Origin: DASPXK01 sp035637315
Lineage (GTDB): Bacteria > Chloroflexota > UBA6077 > JACCZL01
DNA length: 33,745 bases
NCBI GenBank assembly: GCA_035637315.1
Contig: DASPXK010000262.1
Span: 1 to 33,745, forward strand
Direction: 5' to 3'
Each line of letters begins with the position of its first letter. Position 1 is the stretch's first letter. Below the pieces are notes generated by a model, which was not told the DNA's origin, did no database searches, and saw only the letters and a program-made list of their open reading frames with translations. The position numbers were made by a program, and so were the translations under genes. Positions 15,537 through 23,398 of this stretch are shown one piece after another.

Positions 15537-16952
15537 CTAACTCCGCACCGCCTCTGACTGCCCGCTCTGGCCGTCATACGCCAGGACGGTCGGCTCCCCA
15601 TCTACGACCGTTTCCAGACGCACCGCCCGTCCCCACAGCCGGTAGAGGTAACGGAGAGTCTTGTCCGCGTAGTCGACGTCAAGCTCCTGCCCCTCGAAGG
15701 CGTGCTTGAGGTACAGCTCGCGGCTGCGCCGATAGTCGCCGTCCTCGACGACGATGTACGGCTGGCCGAAGTTCGTCATGCTCGATAGGATCGTATTGCG
15801 AACGACCTCCCAGTCCTTTTCGACGATCACCCACTGATCGTCCTCGAGCCGATACAGGTAGAGGTCTAGCTCCTCCACTAGCTCTTTGGTGAGGTAGTTC
15901 CGCAGGAACGAGGCGTCGTTCTCCAGCTCGCGGACTTCGAAGATCTTGGTGCGCCCCTCTCCGCCCGGCCGAGCCAGCTCTTCACGTTCTTTTTCGCTGG
16001 GCTCGTCCCACCGCCGCTCGATGTCCTCGAAGATCTTCATGCCGACGTAATAGGGGTTGATGCTCCGCTTCGAGGGCGAGAGGACCCCACTGTGAAGCCT
16101 GGCGAACTCCACGTAGTCATTCTCAGGCAGGTTTAGCTCACGCATGATCCGCGAGTGCCAGAGGCTGGCCCAGCCCTCATTCATGATCTTCGTCTGCATC
16201 TGGGGCACGAAGTACAGCTGCTCCGAGCGGACGATATGGAGCACGTCGCGCTGCCACGGCTCGAGGTCTGGGGCGTGTTCGGCGATGAACAGTAGAAGGT
16301 CCTTCTGTGGCTCGGCCGGGAACTTGTGCTCCGGCGGGAGCGCCTCTGGTCGCTTGTTGCTGCCGATGTAGATCAGATCGTCGAAGGGCCCCTCGCGACT
16401 CGCGACTCGCGACTTGCGACCTGGTTCGGACTCGCGACTCGCGACTCGTGACCCGAGACTCGTCTCGACGTGCTCCTGGATCGAGAGCACGGCGTCCAGG
16501 AAACGTTCGACCTCGTCGCGCCCGTGTTCGAACTCGTACTTGTGGATCCGCTCGGCGTTGACGCTTGCCGCCTCGAGCATGCCGCGATTGGTCCGCCGGA
16601 AGTAGGCGTTGTGCTTGAAGAAATCGACGTGCGCCAGGACGTGAGCGACCACGAGCGTGTTCTGCAGTAGCGTGTTGTTCTCGAGCAGGAAGGCGTGGGC
16701 TGGGTCGGCATTGATGACCAGCTCGTAGATCTTGCTGAGGCCGTAGTCGTACATCGTCTTGATCTGCTGGTAGGCTCGCCCGTGAGTCCAGTGCGAGAAG
16801 CGGCCCGGTATCCCGTACGCCCCGAACTCGTACATGATCGTGGGCGGCACCAGCTCGAAGTGGACCGGGAACGGGTCCAGCCCCATCTTCTGGGTAAGCG
16901 CCCAGATCTCCGCCGTCGAGCGCTCGATGTCGCGGACCTCGTCCGGAGTCAT
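15537..16952 (-). CDS. spoVR: SpoVR family protein
   Basis: This SpoVR-like protein of 471 residues is close to the family length. In Bacillus, SpoVR is needed for normal spore cortex; in E. coli the homologue YcgB is part of the stationary-phase yeaG-yeaH-ycgB regulon. Conserved stretches include 'FPVHFELVPPTIMYEFGAYG' near the N-terminus, 'VAHVLAHVDFFKHNAYF', 'MNEGWASLWHSRIM' and 'INPYYVGMKIFEDIERRW'. The start overlaps the stop of the DUF444 gene (ATGA). Residues about 164-188 ('SRVASRESEPGRKSRVASRE') are encoded by a heptanucleotide repeat and look like an in-frame insertion into a surface loop. Presence of this gene does not prove sporulation. Confidence 0.94.
   Translation of the reverse strand: MTPDEVRDIERSTAEIWALTQKMGLDPFPVHFELVPPTIMYEFGAYGIPGRFSHWTHGRAYQQIKTMYDYGLSKIYELVINADPAHAFLLENNTLLQNTLVVAHVLAHVDFFKHNAYFRRTNRGMLEAASVNAERIHKYEFEHGRDEVERFLDAVLSIQEHVETSLGSRVASRESEPGRKSRVASREGPFDDLIYIGSNKRPEALPPEHKFPAEPQKDLLLFIAEHAPDLEPWQRDVLHIVRSEQLYFVPQMQTKIMNEGWASLWHSRIMRELNLPENDYVEFARLHSGVLSPSKRSINPYYVGMKIFEDIERRWDEPSEKEREELARPGGEGRTKIFEVRELENDASFLRNYLTKELVEELDLYLYRLEDDQWVIVEKDWEVVRNTILSSMTNFGQPYIVVEDGDYRRSRELYLKHAFEGQELDVDYADKTLRYLYRLWGRAVRLETVVDGEPTVLAYDGQSGQSEAVRS
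16390..16463. repeat. Heptanucleotide GCGACTC tandem repeat inside spoVR
   Basis: The + strand shows GCGACTC repeated about seven times with small changes, in two blocks separated by TGGTTCGGA. The unit is seven bases, so it shifts frame unit by unit, yet the whole tract stays open and in frame with both flanks of spoVR. It encodes a Ser/Arg-rich loop. Confidence 0.85.
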
Positions 16953-18142
16953 TGCCCCGACGCCTCGACCGACGCTGGGTCGGCCCTAGTCTCGATCGGC
17001 TCTCGAGTCGAGAAGAAGCGCTTGAGGGCCGGGTAGACGTCTTCTTTGCCGGTGATGGTCACACCGATGAAATGCGGGTCCTGGATGGCGGAGAAGGTCG
17101 ACATCAACGTCGACATCGATCGCCGCCCGCCCTCCTGGATCTCCCCGTACCCGAAGGCGTTGCAGGACTCCAGCATGTTGTTCACTAGATCGAGGCAGCG
17201 CTGGTTATCCACTTCGCCCCAGTTGTCACCATCGGAGAAATGGAACGGGTAGATGTTCCACTCAGAGGGCGGATACCGCTCCGCGATGACCTCGAGCGCG
17301 AGCTGGTAGGCCGAGGAGACCTTCGTCCCGCCGCTCTCACCCAGATTGAAGAACGCCTCCTCGTCGACCTCTTTGGCCTCGGTGTGATGGGTCATGAAGA
17401 CGATCTCGACCTGGCTGTAACGACTTCTGAGGAAGCGGACCATCCAGAAGTAAAAGCTTCGGCTGATGTATTTCTCGAACTCGCCCATGGAGCCAGACAC
17501 GTCGCGCATGGCCAGCACGACCGCGTTCGACTCCTCTCGGACGTGGCGTTCCCAGGTCTTGAAACGCAGGTCGTCGGTCGAGATGCCCCCGAAGCGGGCC
17601 AGACCGACCCGCGCGTTGCGCAGCAGGTTCTCCTTGATCGTGCGCCGCTTGTCGAGGTTGTTTAGGACCCCATGGCGGCGTACCTCGTTGAAGCGCACGT
17701 CGTCCGAGGGTACCAGCGCACGACCCTTTGGTTGCAGGAACGGCAGCCCGAGGTCCTCGAAGACGAGCGCGGCGAGCTCGTCGACGGTGATCTCGGCCTC
17801 GTAGTAGTCGACCCCAGGCTGATCGCCAGCCTGCTTGCCGCCGCCCTGACCTTGGCCAGGCGACTCTTGCCCGAGCACGTCGCCCACCTTCGAGTCACCC
17901 TGCCCCTGGCCGACGTGCGCCTTGCGTCCGCGGTCAAAACGAAAGTGGGGCAGCTCCAAGGACTTGATCGGCACCTTGACGATCTTCTTGCCGTCGGAGG
18001 TGATGATCGCTTCCTGGGCGACGATCTCGCCCAGGTTGCCCCGGATCGCCTCCTTGACCTTGTCGTTGTGGCGGGCCTGATCGATCGGCCCCTTGCGGTG
18101 CAGCGACCAGTCGTTGTGTGAGAGCGAGACCGACGCAACCAT
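16949..18142 (-). CDS. DUF444 (YeaH/YhbH) family von Willebrand A-like protein
   Basis: This DUF444 protein of 397 residues is the constant partner of PrkA and SpoVR. The N-terminal part contains 'HNDKVKEAIRGNLGEIVAQE' and a Gly/Gln-rich linker (about residues 77-110). A metal-binding DxSxS motif of the VWA type is in 'VVLAMRDVSGSMGEF' (Asp 214). 'WNIYPFHFSDGDNW' is another family block. The ATG at 18142 has GGAGG four bases upstream. It lies nine bases after prkA and overlaps spoVR by four, so the three genes form one operon. Its biochemical role is not established; it is thought to act with the kinase in starvation or stationary phase. Confidence 0.93.
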   Translation of the reverse strand: MVASVSLSHNDWSLHRKGPIDQARHNDKVKEAIRGNLGEIVAQEAIITSDGKKIVKVPIKSLELPHFRFDRGRKAHVGQGQGDSKVGDVLGQESPGQGQGGGKQAGDQPGVDYYEAEITVDELAALVFEDLGLPFLQPKGRALVPSDDVRFNEVRRHGVLNNLDKRRTIKENLLRNARVGLARFGGISTDDLRFKTWERHVREESNAVVLAMRDVSGSMGEFEKYISRSFYFWMVRFLRSRYSQVEIVFMTHHTEAKEVDEEAFFNLGESGGTKVSSAYQLALEVIAERYPPSEWNIYPFHFSDGDNWGEVDNQRCLDLVNNMLESCNAFGYGEIQEGGRRSMSTLMSTFSAIQDPHFIGVTITGKEDVYPALKRFFSTREPIETRADPASVEASGQ

Positions 18143-18151
18143 CGGGCCTCC

Positions 18152-20047
18152 TTATCGGGAGAGCAGCGCGCCCACGTACTTGACCAGCTCGTTAGCGCAG
18201 ACCGGACAGTAGCACTGCTCTGCGATCAGCCGGTCGACCACCTCGTTGATGCGCCGCAGCTGCTCGGCGTCCGGCGTCTTGGTGCTGGTCGTGATCTTGA
18301 CGACGTCTTTCAGGTCGGCGAAGAGCTTCTTCTCGATCGCCTCGCGCAGGCGCTCGTGGGAGGTGTAGGCGAACGACTGGCCGCGCCGAGCGAGCGACGA
18401 GAGGCGGATCAGGATCTCCTCTCGGAACGCCTTCTTGGCGTTCTCTGAGATCCCAATCTGCTCCTCGACCGAGCGCATGAGCTGCTCGTCAGGGTCGACC
18501 TCCTCGTCGGTGATCGGGTCACGCAGCTTCGACTTGTTGCAGAACGCCTCGACGTTGTCCAGGTAGTTGTCCAGCAGCGTCTTGGCCGACTGCTCGAACG
18601 AGTAGACGAAGGCCTTCTGGACCTCTTTCTTGGCCAGCTCGTCGTACTCGCGGCGCGTCTCGCCGATCAGGTTGAGCAGCTGCTCACGCCGCTCGCGGTC
18701 GTAGCCGGGGTGGCGCTCGAGCCCGTCGCGCAGGGCTCGCAAACCGTCGATCGGGTTGATGCAGGTGGTGTTTTCACGGACCAGCGCCGCCGACAGCGCG
18801 TTGATCACATAGCGCGGCGAGATGCCCTCCATCCCCTCGCGCGGCGACTCTTCCTGAACCTCCCGAAGGTCCTTCTGGCCAAAGTCGTCGACCTCCTCAC
18901 CGTCGTACAGCTTGAGCTTCTTGAGCAGATTCATGCCCGCCTTCTTGGACTGCTCGAGGCGGGAGAGGACGGCGAAAGTGCTGGCCACTCGCAGCGTGTT
19001 GGGGGCGATGTGGACGCCGGCCAGATTCCCCTGGTTGATCAGCTTTTCATAGATCTTGATCTCGTCCGAGACGCGCAAGTTGTAGGGGACTTTGATCAGG
19101 ATGATTCGATCGTGGAGCGCTTCGGACTTCTTGTTGGCGATGAAGGAGCTGTATTCGTGCTCGTTGGTGTGCGAGACGATCACCTCGTCCGCGTAGATCA
19201 TCGCGAAGCGGCCCGTCTTGATGCTTTGCTCCTGCGAAAGGGTCAGCAGGTTGTAGAGGAACTTCTCGTCGCACTTGAGCATCTCCACGAATTCCATGAC
19301 CCCTCGATTGGCGACGTTGAGCTCGCCATCGAAGCGGTACGCCCGTGGATCGCTCTCGACTCCGTACTCGCCGATGGTTGCCAGATCGATCGAGCCCGTC
19401 AGTTCGCTAATGTCCTGCGACTTGGGGTCTGAGGGTGAGAAGGTCCCGATCCCAACCCGCTTCTTCTCCGAGAACGCGACTCGACGGATCTCGACGTCTT
19501 CGATCCGCCCGCCGTAACGATCGTCCACGCCCACGCGGCAGGCCGGACACAGGTCGCCCTCGATGTACAGCCCATGCTCCTGCTTGACCTCTTCGCGCAG
19601 GCGCTCCGGCAGCAGGTGAAGCGGCTCCTCGTGCATCGGGCAGCTGGCGATCGCGTAGATCGCTCCCTCCTCGGAGCACGTGTGCTCCTCCAGGCCTCGC
19701 TTCAACAGTGCTACGATCGTGGACTTGCCGCCCCCGACGGGGCCCATCAGGAGCAGGATTCGCTTGCGCACCTCGAGCCGCCGAGCCGCCGACGCGAAGT
19801 AGTCGACCAGGTGCTCGAGCGGCCTGTCGATGCCGAACAGCTCGGCTGTGAAGAAGCCGTAGGAGCGTTCGCCGCTCGGGACCGTCGTGGACCCTTTGGC
19901 CATGATCGTGTCGTAGAGCCGAGCGTGGGAGAGACGGGCGAGGTCGGGGTTGGCCAGGACCATCTCGAAATACTCTTTGAAGGTGCCGCGCCACGTGAGC
20001 TGCTGCTCCTCCGCGCGATAGGCCTCCAAACGCTCGACCAGGTTCAT
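18152..20047 (-). CDS. prkA: PrkA family serine protein kinase
   Basis: This PrkA protein of 631 residues (YeaG in E. coli) has an AAA-like nucleotide-binding domain followed by a PrkA C-terminal domain. The Walker A motif is at about residues 102-110 ('GPVGGGKSTI'). Two Cys pairs are visible, 'GDLCPACRVGVDDRYGG' and, at the C-terminus, 'EQCYCPVCANELVKYVG', possibly zinc-binding. 'DEVIVSHTNEHEYSSF' is a conserved block. The ATG at 20047 is chosen because GGAGG lies four bases upstream; the frame is open to 20095. It is first of the prkA-DUF444-spoVR operon and lies 169 bases after an ECF sigma gene on the same strand. Confidence 0.94.
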   Translation of the reverse strand: MNLVERLEAYRAEEQQLTWRGTFKEYFEMVLANPDLARLSHARLYDTIMAKGSTTVPSGERSYGFFTAELFGIDRPLEHLVDYFASAARRLEVRKRILLLMGPVGGGKSTIVALLKRGLEEHTCSEEGAIYAIASCPMHEEPLHLLPERLREEVKQEHGLYIEGDLCPACRVGVDDRYGGRIEDVEIRRVAFSEKKRVGIGTFSPSDPKSQDISELTGSIDLATIGEYGVESDPRAYRFDGELNVANRGVMEFVEMLKCDEKFLYNLLTLSQEQSIKTGRFAMIYADEVIVSHTNEHEYSSFIANKKSEALHDRIILIKVPYNLRVSDEIKIYEKLINQGNLAGVHIAPNTLRVASTFAVLSRLEQSKKAGMNLLKKLKLYDGEEVDDFGQKDLREVQEESPREGMEGISPRYVINALSAALVRENTTCINPIDGLRALRDGLERHPGYDRERREQLLNLIGETRREYDELAKKEVQKAFVYSFEQSAKTLLDNYLDNVEAFCNKSKLRDPITDEEVDPDEQLMRSVEEQIGISENAKKAFREEILIRLSSLARRGQSFAYTSHERLREAIEKKLFADLKDVVKITTSTKTPDAEQLRRINEVVDRLIAEQCYCPVCANELVKYVGALLSR

Positions 20048-20157
20048 GCTGCCTCCTTGGCGAGCAGCCGTACGGCTCTCCCCGCCACTCGCCACGAATC
20101 CCGCTCGATCTACTTAGATGCAGAAACGAAGAAAAGGATTCACCGGAGGTTCGTAGT

Positions 20158-20194
20158 GCGCACTTCAGTGCGCCCTCTAAGGCGCTAAAGCGCC
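20158..20194. repeat. Two tandem GCGC hairpins between the sigma gene and prkA
   Basis: GCGCACT-TC-AGTGCGC (20158-20173) and GGCGCT-AA-AGCGCC (20181-20194) are perfect 7-bp and 6-bp stems with two-base loops. They sit between the sigma stop and prkA, so they may end or attenuate the sigma transcript. No T run follows. Confidence 0.6.
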
Positions 20195-20216
20195 CACCCC
20201 GTAAGCAGGCCCGGCC

Positions 20217-20750
20217 CTAGCTCAGGTAATCCTGGAGAGACCGCCGGAGCAGCGACCGGGCGCGGTGCAGGCGTGACTTGACGCTGGCCTCGCTGAGGTC
20301 CAGCACGGCCGCCGTCTCCGCGGTCGACAGGCCTTCGACGTCGCGCAGGACCAGCGCGACGGCGAGGTCGGACGGCAGTTGGCGGATCTGGCGCTCGATC
20401 TCGGCGTACAGCTCGGAGCGCATCGCCACCTGCGGAACGTCGACGCTCCAGTCACGAATCGGCGCGTCCTCATCCTCGACCGAGTGCTCGGCCACCGGTC
20501 GGCCACGGACGCGCTGGAGGGCCGCGTTGACGGCGATCCGATACAGCCAGGTTGTCGGCGAGGACTCGAAGCGGAACTCCGGCCAGGATCGGAAGGCCGA
20601 CAGGAAGGCGTCTTGCATGGCGTCTTCGGCGTCGGCGGGCGAGCCGGTTATCCGGAGGGCGATTCCGTAGACCCGGTCTCCGTACTCCTCGACCAGGCGC
20701 TCGAAGGCTACCAGGTTCGGCGTCCCCTCGGACGAGAGGCTCATCACCAT
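20217..20750 (-). CDS. RNA polymerase sigma-70 factor, ECF subfamily
   Basis: This ECF sigma factor of 177 residues has region 2 and region 4 only. Region 2 is at about residues 8-75 ('YGDRVYGIALRITGSPADAE', 'DAMQDAFLSAFRSWPEF', 'TTWLYRIAVNAALQRVRGR'). The acidic linker is about residues 80-100. Region 4 is at the C-terminus ('LVLRDVEGLSTAETAAVLDL', 'SEASVKSRLHRARSLLR'). The ATG at 20750 and one two codons later (20744) are both possible. It is the gene immediately upstream of prkA, same strand. The nearest anti-sigma-like gene is beyond spoVR, at 15091-15402. It may control the PrkA operon (inference). Confidence 0.93.
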   Translation of the reverse strand: MVMSLSSEGTPNLVAFERLVEEYGDRVYGIALRITGSPADAEDAMQDAFLSAFRSWPEFRFESSPTTWLYRIAVNAALQRVRGRPVAEHSVEDEDAPIRDWSVDVPQVAMRSELYAEIERQIRQLPSDLAVALVLRDVEGLSTAETAAVLDLSEASVKSRLHRARSLLRRSLQDYLS

Positions 20751-20827
20751 AGTCCTTGGCTAAGGCCGACCGACGGGCGCATTTTCACAGGCCTGCCTCG
20801 TACGGGGCAAGGTACGTGCCGGCCCAT

Positions 20828-21118
20828 TCATATGGCAATAATCTCCGTCTGCGAGTCGACCAGCTCGGCATCCAGCCGTGTGTTCTCGATGTGCGCGACC
20901 ACGCGCGCAACCTGCTGGTCGGCATGCGCGGACTCGTTGCTGACGACGGCGATGCCCAGCACTGCCGTCCGCCACGAGTCCTGGCTGTCCACCTCGGCGA
21001 CGGCGACATTGAACTGGTGCCGCAGGCGCTCGACGAGCGAGCGGACCACGCGCCGCTTGTCCTTGAGCGAGTTACCCTCGGCCAGTCGAAGGGTGATGCG
21101 GCAGACGCCGACGTGCAT
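20828..21118 (-). CDS. DUF503 family protein
   Basis: This DUF503 protein of 96 residues is full length for the family. The conserved core is 'LRLAEGNSLKDKRRVVRSLV' followed by 'FNVAVAEVDSQDSWRTAVLG'. Homologues are ferredoxin-like-fold proteins often found near rbfA/infB in Firmicutes, with no proven function. Here it lies alone, 77 bases upstream of the sigma gene on the same strand and divergent from the selenocysteine tRNA. Confidence 0.88.
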   Translation of the reverse strand: MHVGVCRITLRLAEGNSLKDKRRVVRSLVERLRHQFNVAVAEVDSQDSWRTAVLGIAVVSNESAHADQQVARVVAHIENTRLDAELVDSQTEIIAI

Positions 21119-21165
21119 GGTTGGTGTTGGGTGTTCGGTGTTGGCTGTCGGATGCTGGGTGATGG
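21119..21165. repeat. Low-complexity GTGTTGG-word stretch
   Basis: The words TTGGTGTTGGGTGTTCGGTG and related variants follow each other directly upstream (on the minus strand) of the DUF503 start. This is the same stuttering style as the tracts at 1354, 6826, 16390 and 31171, but without a strong opposing arm. Confidence 0.5.
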
Positions 21166-21243
21166 CCTCTCAGCACCGCACATCCGGCACCCTCTACCCT
21201 ATATACGTAGACGGCCTGGCGATGGACCCGGTTCCTCTGAGCG

Positions 21244-21271
21244 TTGTGCTGCCGACCAGGGTTGATATACT
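21244..21271 (+). promoter_or_regulatory. Promoter of the selenocysteine tRNA gene
   Basis: A -35 TTGTGC (21244-21249), 16-base spacer and -10 TATACT (21266-21271, 5 of 6) place the transcription start near 21278, about 23 bases before the mature tRNA 5' end. The -10 is good, the -35 moderate. Confidence 0.55.
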
Positions 21272-21300
21272 CCGGATCGGCGGCCATCGGCTGGTCGCCT

Positions 21301-21398
21301 GGGGGTGGAAGGGTCCCGGTGGGCCTCGCGGTCTTCAAAACCGTTGCGCGGCCGTGAGCGCGGTCGCGGGTGGGTTCGACTCCCATGCACCTCCGCCA
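21301..21398 (+). tRNA. selC: tRNA-Sec (anticodon TCA), CCA encoded
   Basis: This 98-nt tRNA has all the marks of a bacterial selenocysteine tRNA. The acceptor stem is eight bases long (21301-21308 with GCACCTCC; the last pair is G-G). The D stem has six base pairs with a four-base loop (GGGTCC-CGGT-GGGCCT). The anticodon loop is CTTCAAA with TCA at 21335-21337, on a five-pair stem GCGGT/ACCGT. A long variable arm pairs CGCGGCCG with CGGTCGCG. The T loop is TTCGACT, with discriminator G and encoded CCA. It implies UGA recoding and SelA/SelB elsewhere in the genome; no selenoprotein was recognised in the window. Its 3' end is an integration site. Confidence 0.95.
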
Positions 21399-21413
21399 AA
21401 TATCACCAGATAG
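21393..21413 (+). repeat. attL-like direct repeat at the selC 3' end
   Basis: This is a 21-base sequence beginning CCGCCAAATATCACC, identical to 23530-23550. Its first six bases are the discriminator-CCA end of the tRNA. Further right the two copies keep a shared CGCGAAAGAG word after a divergent patch. It is the typical position for a tyrosine-recombinase attachment core. Confidence 0.85.
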
Positions 21414-21433
21414 GGATCGTCGCGAAAGAGCGA

Positions 21434-21475
21434 AAAGGAGGCCCGGACCGTGAATGACGGCTCCGGGCCTTCTTT
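21434..21475. terminator. Rho-independent terminator downstream of selC
   Basis: A 14-pair stem (AAAGGAGGCCCGGA with TCCGGGCCTTCTTT, one G-T pair) is topped by three further pairs and a seven-base loop (TGAATGA). The T-rich right arm suits the plus strand and the complementary run suits the minus strand, so it may end both the tRNA transcript and the integrase. It lies inside the element, just right of the attL copy. Confidence 0.75.
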
Positions 21476-21509
21476 CGGTTACTGACCCGACAGGTGACCC
21501 AACCGGCAA

Positions 21510-21965
21510 CAGGCCACCGTGAGGCAAGGGGTGCGGCTGGCACGCCGGCGGGGGCGGCCGGGCTCGACGGGGTGCTGCCCGAACGTCCGAAGACCTCGCC
21601 GAGCTTCTCGGCCGCGTCGGCGTCCAGCTCGCGCATCGCATGTGTGTAGAGGTCCATCGTGATCCCGATCATACTCTGCCCGCGTCGGGCGGATGCCGCC
21701 CTTCGGGTGGATGCCCGCCGCCAGCATCGCGGTCGCCGATGCGTGGCGCAGGTCGTGAAAGCGGATGTCCGAACGGAGGCCGGCGCGAGCGAGTGCGCGC
21801 TTAAACTTGTGGGAGACATCGGCGACTAAGAACGCCGTCCCGATCTCGGTTGCGAAGACCAACCCGTAGTCGGCATAAGCGTCGCCAGGGCTTGGCGGTC
21901 CCAGATCTGGCGGGCCCGGCGCTCGCCGCAGTTCCACCGATCTAAAATGATGACGATGATAGGCC
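21510..21965 (-). pseudogene. Tyrosine recombinase/integrase, C-terminal remnant with frameshifts
   Basis: Pieces of a phage-type integrase catalytic domain can be read in order but in more than one frame. They are 'ERRARQIWDRQALA', then 'GDAYADYGLVFATEIGTAF' and 'IRFHDLRHASATAMLAAG' (the H-x-L-R-H box), and after another shift 'SMIGITMDLYTHAMRELDAD' with the Tyr nucleophile in 'DLYTHAM'. At least two frameshifts and the loss of the N-terminal arm-binding and core-binding parts, including the first catalytic Arg, make it inactive. It lies directly beside the selC attachment site, as in tRNA-specific islands. Confidence 0.82.
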
Positions 21966-22008
21966 GTCGGCCATCAATTGGGACGTCCAAATAGCGACGC
22001 TACAGGAC

Positions 22009-22299
22009 TTGTCTTTGACGGCAGGTCGGAGTCACGTCGTTGCGGCCCTGGCACTTTTCAATGAGTTCAAGGCGGCAGCTGACCGGAAGGACCCTTCCAT
22101 CGACCAGAAGATCCTGCTGGGGAAGCTGGCGGGGGAATTCGTGTCCTCGCTGGAGGATCTGGCCGCGCTCGGCTGGGCGATCCGGCGTCGGCGGCTAGGC
22201 GGTGTCCTCCGCCACTACGTCGGCTACGGGCAAGCACGTCCGGGACTCCTAACTAATGCGCCCGGCAGATGCCCCGAGACAAACCGGAGCGTCTTGAGC
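22009..22299 (+). pseudogene. Fragment of an unknown small protein
   Basis: An open stretch starting at TTG 22009 reads 'AALALFNEFKAAADRKDPS' and 'LLGKLAGEFVSSLEDLAALG', which has the composition of a real helical protein. After 'GWAIRRRRLGGVLRHYVGYG' the translation becomes Ser/Arg-rich and loses protein character until the ribbon-helix-helix segment further on. I do not recognise the family. The likely explanation is a decayed gene inside the element. Confidence 0.35.
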
Positions 22300-22407
22300 A
22301 GCAGCACGCCTGGTCGAGCGACTGGACGCTCATCGAACGGCGGACGCGAGGGATGCGCGACACCAGCGACTACATGCCGGGCCACCAGCCCGCCGGGTCA
22401 CGTCTCC

Positions 22408-22611
22408 GTGCACCTAATAGCCGAGCAGCTGGCGGCGGTCCGGGCCTACGCCGAGAGGCGCGGCGTCAGTGTCTCCAGGCTGATCGTCAAGGCGCTGGAA
22501 GAGGTCGGGTCATATGATCAGCCAAGTCCGCCGAGCTGGCACAGACACTGCGGAAAGTGGTATGGGTTTGTTAGGCTCGCGTACACTAGCCCGCGTTGCT
22601 CGCTAGCGTAG
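22408..22611 (+). CDS. Ribbon-helix-helix (CopG-like) small protein, possibly truncated
   Basis: The translation from GTG 22408 gives 67 residues beginning with an RHH fold pattern: a short strand ('VSVHL' just before and over the start), then 'IAEQLAAVRAYAERRG' and 'VSVSRLIVKALEEV'. Such proteins are DNA-binding antitoxins or plasmid/island regulators. The tail after residue 40 is Ser/Pro-rich and may be non-native. The start is uncertain and no good ribosome binding site is visible, so the gene may be a remnant. It precedes the HEPN module by about 40 bases and could have been its regulator. Confidence 0.4.
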   Translation: MHLIAEQLAAVRAYAERRGVSVSRLIVKALEEVGSYDQPSPPSWHRHCGKWYGFVRLAYTSPRCSLA

Positions 22612-22651
22612 ACTGAGCGCAGCTTCCGGCGGGGGCGACAGGGTCCTCTCC

Positions 22652-23002
22652 ATGACGATCGCGCACGGTCTCACCCTCTTCGAAGTCGGACGCACCTTCG
22701 CGCAGGCGGTGCGTGACGAGCCAGCGGTGAAGAGCCTTTGGGCTTCGGCCCACCGCGACTACTTTGAGCTGTGGCTCGTAACGGCACCGGTCGACGCAGA
22801 CACCGAGCGGCGTCTCTATGGCCTGATCGAGCTGCTGTTTGAGGCTTTTCCTGACGCACGGATCCGCCTCCACGTCATCAATCGCGAGGCTTTCGAGGAC
22901 TTCGAACTGACCTCCATCGTCCCCCGGGGTGCCGAGAATTATTCCGCTGCGCTCGTCCTAGACGATGGATGCGCGGACGAGCGCTCATCTGCGCAGGGCT
23001 GA
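22652..23002 (+). CDS. Uncharacterised partner protein of a HEPN gene
   Basis: This protein of 116 residues overlaps the next (HEPN) gene by 38 bases, so the two form one unit. Helix-strand content is suggested by 'YFELWLVTAPVDADTERRLY' and 'LIELLFEAFPDARIRLHVIN'. This resembles the size and position of the nucleotidyltransferase (MNT) partner in HEPN/MNT toxin-antitoxin pairs, but the GSxARG motif of MNT is absent. It is either a degenerate or a different antitoxin-like fold. No membrane segment or signal peptide is seen. Confidence 0.6.
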   Translation: MTIAHGLTLFEVGRTFAQAVRDEPAVKSLWASAHRDYFELWLVTAPVDADTERRLYGLIELLFEAFPDARIRLHVINREAFEDFELTSIVPRGAENYSAALVLDDGCADERSSAQG

Positions 23003-23372
23003 ACGGAATCGGGACATCGCTCGGGAGATCATCGAGTCCTCGTGGTCGGTCCAGCCGGCCCCATATGAGTGGGCCGTGGTCGCTGGCTTCTACGCCGCGG
23101 TGCACGACGTCAACGCCTACCTCTGGGAAAAGCACCAGTATGAGCCGCGTGATCACGACGACAGACAGCGCGCCGTGGCCCGGCACGCGGACCTCAAGCC
23201 AGTCCTGGGGGCCTACACGCGGCTCCGGGATCTCGCCTTCCAGGCCAGGTACATGGCCACCTTCCGGGTTACCGAGGCTGCCGCACGTGCTGCCGTCAGC
23301 AGCGATTTGGCAGACGTCGAGCGAGCCGTGATGTCGGCTCTGGGCGCCGGGCCCGCCGGCTCACCTGACTGA
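22965..23372 (+). CDS. HEPN-like domain protein
   Basis: This protein of 135 residues is mostly helical. 'APYEWAVVAGFYAAVHDVNA' followed by 'YLWEKHQYEPRDHDDRQRAV' matches the second-helix pattern of HEPN domains (aromatic-x-A-x-x-H-x-x-N-A-Y-L). An R-x4-H spacing is present in 'RAVARH', in the range of the HEPN RNase motif, but whether it is the catalytic pair is not certain. The gene begins inside the preceding 116-residue gene. By family logic it would be the toxin or nucleic-acid-cleaving half of a two-gene module carried by the selC element. Confidence 0.6.
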   Translation: MDARTSAHLRRAERNRDIAREIIESSWSVQPAPYEWAVVAGFYAAVHDVNAYLWEKHQYEPRDHDDRQRAVARHADLKPVLGAYTRLRDLAFQARYMATFRVTEAAARAAVSSDLADVERAVMSALGAGPAGSPD

Positions 23373-23398
23373 CAAGTTACACCCTAGTAAGATGATAA

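Noticed and set aside
16390..16463. CRISPR-like array in spoVR
   Set aside because: Units are seven bases without spacers, so this is a tandem repeat. No CRISPR array or cas gene was seen anywhere in the window.
20379..21413. 344-residue plus-strand frame across the sigma factor, DUF503 and tRNA genes
   Set aside because: It runs antisense through two recognisable genes and sense through the tRNA-Sec; there is no protein-like composition.
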